Part shown: piece by piece, positions 30,861 to 37,399 of the stretch
Numbering within the stretch: position 1 is the stretch's first letter
Layout of the letters: each line of letters opens with the position of its first letter
Source of the DNA: an uncultured Bacilli bacterium
Lineage (GTDB): Bacteria; Bacillota_I; Bacilli_A; RF39; UBA660
DNA length: 37,399 bases
Direction of reading: 5' to 3'
NCBI GenBank assembly: GCA_947632565.1
Contig: CANRPT010000011.1
Coordinates: 1-37,399, forward strand
Program-made: the position numbers and the translations under genes
The notes under the pieces: generated by a model
What the model was told of the DNA's origin: nothing
What the model saw: the letters and a program-made list of their open reading frames with translations, nothing else
The model's database searches: none

Positions 30861-32747
30861 TCTTACCATTAGCGTTCTAAACTTCATATCTAGTTTAATG
30901 ATTTTTCCAAAATAATCTTTTCCATTATTTTTTGCTGTTGTAATATTCCCGTTTTTGCTATTACTATATCCTGCAATATAGATACTTACCCCATCGGTAT
31001 AAATTTCTGTTAAGTTATCATCATGACTTCCACCTAAGGCATCTTTCTTTTCCATATTTCCATTTAAGTCATAACATACTAAAATTCCTGCCATATATTC
31101 TTGGTTGGTATCTGTTTTTAATCCGGCATCTTCAGAAGTTGTATGTCCTACCACATAGAGTTTATTTTTATAAATGAAAATATCATTATAACGTTCAAAA
31201 TTACTTCCACCAAATGTTTTTTCAAAAATGATGTTTCCCTCTAAATCATATTTGATTAAAACCGCATCTGTATTATCTGTGTCACGATTATCATCATCTG
31301 TCGTTCCTTCCGACAAAATTTTCTTAGAACCAACTACATATAATCCATTATCCTGATATACAATATCAGATAATCCTAAGCCATCCGTATAACTATAATT
31401 CTTATGCCATTGATAAATTCCATTAGCATCATATTTTACGATATTACCACTATCAGAAGCATCTTTTCCTACTACATAGAAATTTCCATCTACTTCTACA
31501 ATTCCATTAAAGTTACCTGATTTGGTTCCTCCATGATTATTGTGCCAAATTTCATTTCCTTCTGCATCGTATTTGACGATAATTCCTCCACCAGTTTGAT
31601 GATTTCCTAATTCCATATTTGCATAAATACTTTGTCCTATGGCGATAAAGTTTCCATCCTGTGTTTGAATTACTTTATTAAATCTAGTATTAGTCAATAC
31701 ACTATAAAATTTTTCCCAAAGGATTTCTCCTTCTTTACTATATTTGATAATAAAGGCTTCTCTTCCTTCATTTTCTTGTTCTTCTTCACTAAATTCTCCG
31801 CTACCTACCACAATATAACCATCGGAAATGGAGATAATAGAACTAAAAGTAGTATTTATGCCTTTTTTATACATTTTTTCAAAGATAATCTTGCCATCTT
31901 TATCATACTTTATTAATTTACCCTTTTCTAGTCCCTTGGTATAGTCATTTTCTTTACTATATTTAAAATTACTACTTCCAACAGCTACAATGTCTTGATT
32001 ATCTAAGATTAAAGAATTCAAACTATCATAATAAACGGTATGAAATTCTCTCTGAATGAGTAAGATTAGAAGATAAATTCCTTCTATGAAAATAATGGTT
32101 ACACAAATACCCATGATAATCTTTAACCATTTATTTGTTTTGATAAAAAGAATTAGCTCTGAAGTATTTTTTTTCTGTTCTTGCTTGTTTTTTACTTTTT
32201 TCGATTTTGGCTTTTTCAAAAATTGAAAATGCTGTTTTTTTTCTTTTGGTTTTTTCTGTTCTGTTTTTGGTTTTGATACCGATTTCTTTTTTATTTTACT
32301 TTTTTCGTTTTTTTCTGTCTTTTTTTGTTTGAAAAAAGAAAATAATGGTTTCTTTTCTTTGTTTTCTTTATCTTTTTTTATTTCTGTATCTACTTTTTTA
32401 GGGGAAGATTTTTCCTTTTCCACTTTTAAATTCGTAACAGTACTAAACTTTGGTACTTTTTTTTCTGTCTTTTTGGTAGTTCCTTTTTTCTTTGCATTTG
32501 ATGTTTTTTTCTTAGAAACTTCCTTTTTTTCTATTACCTTAGAAAGTTCTTTTTTTCCAACCTTCTTCGTAGAAGCAGATTTTGCATTACTCTTTTTTTC
32601 TTTGGTTTGGTTGGTAGAATTTTTCTTTGGATCCTCTTTTTTCGATTTTTCTACTACTTTTTCATTTTCTTGGATTTTGGTCTTTTTTTCGTTTACTGAA
32701 TTCGTGACAGTTTTCTTTTTCGCATTTGTTTTCTTTTTGGCTGGCAT
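30858..32747 (-). CDS. Membrane protein with Lys-rich cytoplasmic tail and extracellular beta-propeller-like repeats
   Basis: The 629-residue protein has three parts. Residues 1-205 are a low-complexity tail rich in Lys (with Ser, Thr, Glu), starting PAKKKTNAKKKTV, with two short aromatic motifs (LFSFFKQKK, 135-143; HFQFLKKPK, 173-181). Residues 207-231 form one membrane span, and positive charge on the N-side puts the tail in the cytoplasm. Residues 240-629 are outside and consist of repeated units of the form IVKYDxxGNxxWxxxxGG...F..I....D..YVVG, resembling delta-60 or PQQ-type beta-propeller blades. It starts 14 bases after tyrS with GGGGGAG upstream and shares the Tyr T-box control region. 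No function is known to me. Confidence 0.75.
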   Translation of the reverse strand: MPAKKKTNAKKKTVTNSVNEKKTKIQENEKVVEKSKKEDPKKNSTNQTKEKKSNAKSASTKKVGKKELSKVIEKKEVSKKKTSNAKKKGTTKKTEKKVPKFSTVTNLKVEKEKSSPKKVDTEIKKDKENKEKKPLFSFFKQKKTEKNEKSKIKKKSVSKPKTEQKKPKEKKQHFQFLKKPKSKKVKNKQEQKKNTSELILFIKTNKWLKIIMGICVTIIFIEGIYLLILLIQREFHTVYYDSLNSLILDNQDIVAVGSSNFKYSKENDYTKGLEKGKLIKYDKDGKIIFEKMYKKGINTTFSSIISISDGYIVVGSGEFSEEEQENEGREAFIIKYSKEGEILWEKFYSVLTNTRFNKVIQTQDGNFIAIGQSIYANMELGNHQTGGGIIVKYDAEGNEIWHNNHGGTKSGNFNGIVEVDGNFYVVGKDASDSGNIVKYDANGIYQWHKNYSYTDGLGLSDIVYQDNGLYVVGSKKILSEGTTDDDNRDTDNTDAVLIKYDLEGNIIFEKTFGGSNFERYNDIFIYKNKLYVVGHTTSEDAGLKTDTNQEYMAGILVCYDLNGNMEKKDALGGSHDDNLTEIYTDGVSIYIAGYSNSKNGNITTAKNNGKDYFGKIIKLDMKFRTLMVR

Positions 32748-32761
32748 AATACTCCCCCATT

Positions 32762-33997
32762 CTATATTTGATAGACTCCAAGGTAGTATTTCTTTTTTCC
32801 TCTTCTTATGATAACATATTTTTCTTCTATTGCTTTAGATTTGGTAATTACCATTTCTAAATCTGTTACCTTTTCTCCATTTAGTGTAATACTACCACTA
32901 TTTAAGAATTCTCTTCCTTCTCTCTTACTAGTTACTATACCATGATTTACTAAAAAATCAAGTATATTTTCATCCTCTGTTATTTCAAAAGTTGGAACAC
33001 CATGGAAAACCTCTTCTATCTCTTTTCCTGTTAATTCTGATACCTTTCCATTAAATAATGTTTCACTTAAATGTAAAGCTTTTTCGTACTCTTCTTTGCC
33101 ATGAATATCGGTTATCATTTCTCTAGCAAGAGTTTGTTGTGCTAATCTTTTTTCTGGCATTTCGAAATGTTCTTTTTCGACTTTTTCTATTTCTTCTTTT
33201 GATAAGAAAGTAAATACTTTTAAATAGTGAATAACCATTTCATCATCTGTATTAATTAAATATTGGTATAATTGATAAGCAGAAGTTTTATCTAAATCTA
33301 ACCATAACGCATTTCCTTCACTTTTTCCAAATTTATTTCCATATTTATCTAAAATTAATGGCATCGTAAAACCATAAACATCCGTTCCACACTTTTTCTT
33401 AATTAAATCAATTCCCGTCGTAATATTTCCCCATTGATCAGAACCTTGTACTTGCATGATACAATGATTGTGTTCATATAAATATAAAAAATCATATCCT
33501 TGCATTAGTGTATAAGAAAACTCCGCATAAGTAATTCCCGTTTCTAATCTTCTACGGATAATATCTTTATCTAACATATAATTAATATTGATATACTTTC
33601 CAATATCACGAAGAAATTCTAGGTAATTATAATCTTTCATCCAATCATAATTATTGACTACGGTTGCTTTTCCCTCAAATAATTTGGTAATCTGATTTTT
33701 AATCCCTTCTAAGTTCTTTTCTAATACTTCTTTTTGGATGATTTCTCTTTCACTGGTTGGTCTAGGATCCCCAATTAATCCTGTAGCCCCTCCTACTAAT
33801 AGAATCGGATGATGTCCAGCAAGGGCTAATCTTTTAGCCGTAACTAAAGAAGAATAATGTCCTAAATGCAAACTATCAGCGGTTGGATCTGTTCCCCAAT
33901 AAAAAGTTATTTTTTCTTCATTTAGTTTCTTTTTTAAATCCTCTCCAGCAACATCTTTGATTAGACCTCTCCACACTAAATCTTCATATAAATTCAT
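32762..33997 (-). CDS. tyrS: Tyrosyl-tRNA synthetase
   Basis: The 411-residue class I synthetase has the HIGH-type motif in TADSLHLGHYS (HLGH), Tyr-binding YTLMQGYDFLYLY, QVQGSDQWGNITTG, a KMSKS-type loop KFGKSEGNA, and a C-terminal S4-like RNA-binding domain (ILDFLVNHGIVTSKREGREF, about 340-400). It charges tRNA-Tyr. A T-box leader directly upstream controls it. The next gene follows after 14 bases. Confidence 0.97.
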   Translation of the reverse strand: MNLYEDLVWRGLIKDVAGEDLKKKLNEEKITFYWGTDPTADSLHLGHYSSLVTAKRLALAGHHPILLVGGATGLIGDPRPTSEREIIQKEVLEKNLEGIKNQITKLFEGKATVVNNYDWMKDYNYLEFLRDIGKYININYMLDKDIIRRRLETGITYAEFSYTLMQGYDFLYLYEHNHCIMQVQGSDQWGNITTGIDLIKKKCGTDVYGFTMPLILDKYGNKFGKSEGNALWLDLDKTSAYQLYQYLINTDDEMVIHYLKVFTFLSKEEIEKVEKEHFEMPEKRLAQQTLAREMITDIHGKEEYEKALHLSETLFNGKVSELTGKEIEEVFHGVPTFEITEDENILDFLVNHGIVTSKREGREFLNSGSITLNGEKVTDLEMVITKSKAIEEKYVIIRRGKKKYYLGVYQI

Positions 33998-34009
33998 GAT
34001 ATCCCTCCA

Positions 34010-34225
34010 TTAAAAAACCACGAAAACATCATTAAGGACGAATCTTTCCGTGGTACCACCTTATTTTATAAGTTTCTGCTTATACACTTTATGACTATAA
34101 CGCGTTACCGATTTAACTCAGAATCTGTATTTCATCCATATGATTCTACTTACTTGCACCAACCGTAAGTTCTCTATTCAGAATTGATATTTCTTACTAA
34201 AATCCCTCTTCATTAAATATTACAC
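34010..34225 (-). promoter_or_regulatory. tyrS T-box: Tyrosine T-box leader (riboswitch) of tyrS
   Basis: On the minus strand the leader has an AGAGA element and a Stem I with GGTTGGTGCAAG, then the T-box sequence AAGGTGGTACCACGG (34048-34062). A terminator hairpin follows (CCACGGAAA pairing with TTTTCGTGG, ending in TTTTTT at 34012-34017). A TAC triplet in the 3' strand of Stem I (GAAATACAG) is the likely Tyr specifier. Uncharged tRNA-Tyr would stabilise the antiterminator. The gene it precedes agrees with the specifier. Confidence 0.92.
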
Positions 34226-34229
34226 TAAT

Positions 34230-34258
34230 ATATTAACATAAATTCCTTCAAAATCCAA
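34230..34258 (-). promoter_or_regulatory. Promoter of the tyrS T-box transcript
   Basis: On the minus strand TTGGAT (34253-34258) and TAATAT (34230-34235) are separated by 17 bases, with TG one base before the -10 (extended -10). The -35 overlaps the end of the upstream gene region. Confidence 0.6.
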
Positions 34259-34265
34259 TTATTTT

Positions 34266-35189
34266 CTATCGATAAATCGTATTTTGATCAAATAATTCTA
34301 CAATTTTCATTGCTTGTTGAGTGATTTCTCCTATTTTATTAATTTTTGCTTTTTGAAACCATTTTTGAGTTTGTAACTCTTTCTGTAATTCTAGCGATTT
34401 CTTTAAATATTTGGATAGTTCTAATAATGCTCCTTGTCTTCCTACTATGGAATCAAAAAAGTGGTGGATATCTTCTATTTGTCCTTCCATTCTTAAATTT
34501 TCTAAAGTAGAGAAAAAAGTTTTATTATCCATTAACTTTTTACAAACTAAAGATTCTAATATATAACTATTGGAATGATAATTACTATCGATTGCATGAT
34601 GAATTGCATAAAGGGTATTTTCTACTACTGGATTTGTAATTGTATATTGAGACATATTTTTAATAATATCAATAATCTTTTCTGTTTGTTTGGTATTCAT
34701 TACTTCTTCTAAAATTACTTCTTCTCCTTTTTTTATAAAAGTTAAATTTTTCTTTTCAAAATAATTGTATACAATTCCAGTTCTTACTAAAATTTGATCT
34801 TTTTCTATTATTTCATTTTGAATAGAATTAACAGCATGATTCATTTCATGCACTAAATTATCTAATAATTGCATTAAGCCAATATCTTTATAATTTTTTA
34901 AGACAATTCCTTTTTGGGTAATCACTTTCCCGTTTTCCCATTTGGGGATACTAACATAATAAGCCTGAGAAATTTCATCGTGTTCATCTTTAATTAAAAT
35001 AGGAACTTCTTTGAAACAGTTTTCTAATAATTGTCTATGATTCATTCCATATTTCAAAAGAAAAGCAGGAATCATGACATAAAGAAGATGGGTAATATTA
35101 TCTGGATAATGATATTTTTCTGCTAACTGATTACTCAATAGGATTTCTTGTTCTATTAACTGATTGATTTGTTCGTTACTATATAACAT
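34266..35189 (-). CDS. Putative zinc metallopeptidase (HExxH) of unknown family
   Basis: The 307-residue soluble protein contains HEMNH at residues 114-118 within LVHEMNHAVNS, the HExxH zinc-binding motif. No signal peptide or membrane span is present, so it would act in the cytoplasm. A possible third ligand Glu lies about 100 residues downstream (ILESLV), but I cannot place it in a known peptidase family. The C-terminal third is helical and charged. It starts 21 bases after the dinB stop, so it may share the dinB transcript, which hints at a stress context without proving it. Confidence 0.6.
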   Translation of the reverse strand: MLYSNEQINQLIEQEILLSNQLAEKYHYPDNITHLLYVMIPAFLLKYGMNHRQLLENCFKEVPILIKDEHDEISQAYYVSIPKWENGKVITQKGIVLKNYKDIGLMQLLDNLVHEMNHAVNSIQNEIIEKDQILVRTGIVYNYFEKKNLTFIKKGEEVILEEVMNTKQTEKIIDIIKNMSQYTITNPVVENTLYAIHHAIDSNYHSNSYILESLVCKKLMDNKTFFSTLENLRMEGQIEDIHHFFDSIVGRQGALLELSKYLKKSLELQKELQTQKWFQKAKINKIGEITQQAMKIVELFDQNTIYR

Positions 35190-35210
35190 TCTATCAACTC
35201 CTTATTCATT

Positions 35211-36401
35211 TCATTCCTCTTTTTTTAAGGATGCAGGAATAATCACTCCATCTCCATATTTTTCGGAAATATGATCCATTACTTCTTGAATTTTATCATT
35301 ATGGAAATCTTTTTCTTGATCAAATAAAGAAATTTGTTTCCTATTATCATTCGTAAAATCAGATAAGCGAATTCCAATTAATCTTAATGGTTCTCCTCTC
35401 CATCCTTTTTTTAGAATTTCGATAGATTTTTGATAGATTTCAGAGGTTATATTAGTAGGATTGGTTAATTTGATTTGATGGGAGTAACTAATAAAATCTC
35501 CTGTTTTAAAAATTAAAGTGATGGTTTGCGCATAAAGTTTTTCTTTTCTAGCTTGTCTTCCTACTCTATCGGATTGTTTTAATAAGATTTTTTTTAAAAT
35601 GGGAATGGAATCTTCATCTTTTGGTAAAGTCTCTGTTACGCTAATACTTTTACTTTTCGCATTTCTAGGTTCTACTTTACTAAAATCAATACCATTTGCA
35701 TATTCATGCATTAAATCTCCTTGACTTTTGAATCTTCTTCTTAATAAATTGATATCTGCATGAGCTAAATCACCAATGGTTTTAATTCCCATTTCCATTA
35801 ATGTTTTACTAGAAGATTTTCCAACCATAAATAATTCTGTTACTGGTAGGGGCCACATCTTTTTTTCTATTTCATAAGAAAATAGGGTATGCACTTTATT
35901 AGGTTTTTCAAAATCACTAGCCATCTTTGCACATAGTTTATTATTGGCGATACCAATATTTACTGTATATCCAAAGTTATGATAGATTTCATCTTTCATT
36001 TGGTGAGCTAATTCAACGATATCTGGATATAATAATTCCATACCAGTCATATCTAAAAAGCATTCATCAATTGAAAATCTTTCTACTTTATCAGTAAATC
36101 TACAAAAATATTCATAAAGTTGATTAGAATTGTGGTGATATAAATCGTAATCTCCCTTAAAAATTTTTAACCCTGGACACTTTCTTCTAGCCATATAAAG
36201 TGGTTCAGCTGTTACTACTCCCATTTTCTTTGCAACAGGGCTTTTCGCAGTCACAATCCCACGTCTTTGTTCTTCATCTCCACCAATAACAGAGGGAATG
36301 GTTCTAATGTCAATGGGATATCCTTTCTTTAATAAATCTACTGCAGTCCATGATAAAAAAGCATTATTCACATCAATATGAAATATGATTCTTTCTTTCA
36401 T
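35211..36401 (-). CDS. dinB: Y-family DNA polymerase (DinB-like, pol IV)
   Basis: The 396-residue polymerase has the catalytic acid motifs HIDVNNAFLSW at the N-terminus and RFSIDECFLDMTG in the palm, plus a helix-hairpin-helix region (ELFMVGKSSSKTLMEMGIKT) and a little-finger domain. QISLF near the C-terminus is a beta-clamp-binding motif. Such enzymes copy damaged DNA. The IDVNNAFLSW variant of motif I is common in Clostridia and Bacilli Y-family enzymes. It has its own promoter; no LexA box was recognised. It ends in TGA. Confidence 0.93.
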   Translation of the reverse strand: MKERIIFHIDVNNAFLSWTAVDLLKKGYPIDIRTIPSVIGGDEEQRRGIVTAKSPVAKKMGVVTAEPLYMARRKCPGLKIFKGDYDLYHHNSNQLYEYFCRFTDKVERFSIDECFLDMTGMELLYPDIVELAHQMKDEIYHNFGYTVNIGIANNKLCAKMASDFEKPNKVHTLFSYEIEKKMWPLPVTELFMVGKSSSKTLMEMGIKTIGDLAHADINLLRRRFKSQGDLMHEYANGIDFSKVEPRNAKSKSISVTETLPKDEDSIPILKKILLKQSDRVGRQARKEKLYAQTITLIFKTGDFISYSHQIKLTNPTNITSEIYQKSIEILKKGWRGEPLRLIGIRLSDFTNDNRKQISLFDQEKDFHNDKIQEVMDHISEKYGDGVIIPASLKKEE

Positions 36402-36418
36402 AAAACCACCTTGATATT

Positions 36419-36447
36419 ATTATAAAACAGAAGAAAAAAAGAGACAA
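36419..36447 (-). promoter_or_regulatory. SigA-type promoter of dinB
   Basis: On the minus strand TTGTCT (36442-36447) and a perfect TATAAT (36419-36424) are separated by 17 bases. The -10 lies about 18 bases before the dinB start. Confidence 0.65.
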
Positions 36448-36457
36448 TCGAACATCT

Positions 36458-36631
36458 TTATTTTTTGGTATAAACAATCATTGCGGAAAAACAATAGATT
36501 TGTTCTTCACTAAAGATACTAGAAGAGACTTGATATTTTATATCAATTACTTCTAAATCATCATCTAAAAAGTCATTGATTGCTTGCTCCAAATCTTTTT
36601 CATCTTCAAAATCAAATAATTTTACTTTCAT
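36458..36631 (-). CDS. Cse60-like small protein, 57 residues
   Basis: The minus-strand frame starts at the ATG at 36631 after GGTGATT and encodes MKVKLFDFEDEKDLEQAIND followed by IDIKYQVS and EEQIYCFSAMIVY. This is the pattern of the Spore_Cse60 family, small acidic proteins of about 60 residues known in Bacillus as SigE-controlled. Homologues also occur in phages and non-sporulating Firmicutes, so it does not by itself prove sporulation. It lies between a terminator and the dinB promoter. Confidence 0.8.
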   Translation of the reverse strand: MKVKLFDFEDEKDLEQAINDFLDDDLEVIDIKYQVSSSIFSEEQIYCFSAMIVYTKK

Positions 36632-36654
36632 AGAATCACCAATTTTATTCTAAA

Positions 36655-36692
36655 AGAAAAAAGATAAGAAAAAAGTCGTTTTCTTATCTTGA
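36655..36692 (-). terminator. Terminator of the gene at the window end
   Basis: A 12 bp perfect stem (AAGATAAGAAAA 36661-36672 with TTTTCTTATCTT 36679-36690) with a 6-base loop is followed by TTTTT on the minus strand. Confidence 0.85.
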
Positions 36693-36694
36693 TT

Positions 36695-37399
36695 TTATGG
36701 ATTTACTTGATGTACTGTAGAATAAGAAACATACCAAGTAACTGGATAATGATAGTCAGTTTCTGACTCCGTGTCTAGATAAATATAACCTGATGTTCCT
36801 AACGTTGTATAATTTGGAGCAAATGCATCTCCATACTGAATCAAAATAATATATTCTTTCCAATCCCCTGTTCCTTTATTATCCGTTAAAAAATATCTAG
36901 TTCCATTTAATCCTAAGGAGTTTGATGCAGCTTTCAAAACATATCCTTTTGGAATTTTCGCTATGATATGTTGAAGATACCTAGCGCCAAAACCAGTTGG
37001 AGTAATTGACTGAAAAAATCCTCCTAATCCAGGTACTGCCTCACCAGCGGTTGTAATCTCTAAGGCATTACTCATTCCAAAGTTAGTTTCCATGTTTTCT
37101 TTTTTTGTAACACTAACATTTCCATTTGCTGTATTATTATATACCATAGCATCATTCATATTTTTCACAAATTGGGAATCTGTCATTAAATTGGTAGTTG
37201 TTCCAAATTCTTGGGTAATTGGTAATTCGTAAATTCCTTTTACGACGTTATATTGTTCTCCATCTTTGGTTGCTATCATTTGATCTACTAAATTTGATGT
37301 TGCTGTTGTATAGTTTACTGTAATTTTGGCATTTGACTCTCTTGTTGTATCTGCAGCCTGATAAAATATGTTTTGATAACTTGTTACATTAGACATAAT
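36695..37399 (-). CDS. C-terminal part of a probable surface protein (5' end outside the window)
   Basis: At least 233 residues are present, open to the window edge. A Met occurs at 37396, but no ribosome site can be seen and the frame continues upstream of it, so the true start probably lies beyond the window. The sequence is rich in Thr, Asn, Gly and Tyr, has no Cys and no membrane segment, and ends TVHQVNP, as in extracellular beta-rich proteins. No LPxTG or other anchor is seen at the C-terminus. I do not recognise the family. Confidence 0.6.
   Translation of the reverse strand: MMSNVTSYQNIFYQAADTTRESNAKITVNYTTATSNLVDQMIATKDGEQYNVVKGIYELPITQEFGTTTNLMTDSQFVKNMNDAMVYNNTANGNVSVTKKENMETNFGMSNALEITTAGEAVPGLGGFFQSITPTGFGARYLQHIIAKIPKGYVLKAASNSLGLNGTRYFLTDNKGTGDWKEYIILIQYGDAFAPNYTTLGTSGYIYLDTESETDYHYPVTWYVSYSTVHQVNP

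Noticed and set aside
32329-32811. Phe-rich plus-strand frame opposite the Lys-rich tail
   Set aside because: It is simply the complement of AAA/AAG-rich Lys codons and has no start signal.

Overview
This window is an AT-rich stretch of a bacterial chromosome from the Firmicutes/Bacilli side of the tree, most likely an uncultured, host-associated Bacilli relative. The evidence is the complete Bacilli-style S10-spc-alpha ribosomal operon, strong AGGAGG ribosome sites, a T-box ahead of tyrS, a zinc-binding short S14, a Cse60-like protein, and the rplM-rpsI/truA/ecf block. Four genes (the Abi gene, map, adk, dinB) end in TGA and every Trp codon in the intact genes is TGG, so the standard code applies and this is not a UGA-recoding mollicute. 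The lineage assignment is inference from gene content only.

Layout. Positions 1-7160 hold accessory genes: a relic of an amidase gene, a membrane-anchored thioredoxin-fold protein, an Abi-family (HEPN) protein translationally coupled to an HtrA protease, a zinc-dependent phospholipase C-like protein, a SpoIID/LytB protein converging on a CwlD-like amidase, an orphan LytTR response regulator and a small unknown protein. Positions 7200-11260 (minus strand) are rpsI, rplM, truA, ecfT, ecfA2 and ecfA1. Positions 11265-15210 are an insertion between ecfA1 and rplQ, two genes that are normally adjacent in Bacilli. It carries a broken DUF898 gene, a short-chain dehydrogenase, dihydrofolate reductase, a HAD phosphatase fragment, a frameshifted ORF remnant and a divergent adenylosuccinate synthetase paralogue. 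Positions 15215-29271 (minus strand) are the ribosomal operon, rplQ back to rpsJ, with rpoA, infA, map, adk and secY; rpmD (L30) is absent. A divergent promoter region at 29272-29735 serves rpsJ and rpsD. From 30434 to the end lie a small membrane protein, a Lys-rich tailed beta-propeller membrane protein downstream of T-box-controlled tyrS, a putative HExxH metallopeptidase, a Y-family DNA polymerase, a Cse60-like protein and part of a probable surface protein.

The most interesting element is the purA-like gene at 13755-15131. Its GDEGKGK motif reads GSCGKAK, which puts Ser in place of the catalytic Asp. From memory, that is the substitution that separates phage PurZ (2-aminoadenine synthesis) from PurA. 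It has its own promoter, lies in an insertion with decayed genes, and shares the strand with dihydrofolate reductase and a HAD fragment. Other points worth checking are the asymmetrically degenerate ECF ATPase pair, the DUF898 gene broken by TGA exactly at a conserved Trp, the Abi-HtrA coupling, and the Tyr-regulated Lys-rich propeller protein.
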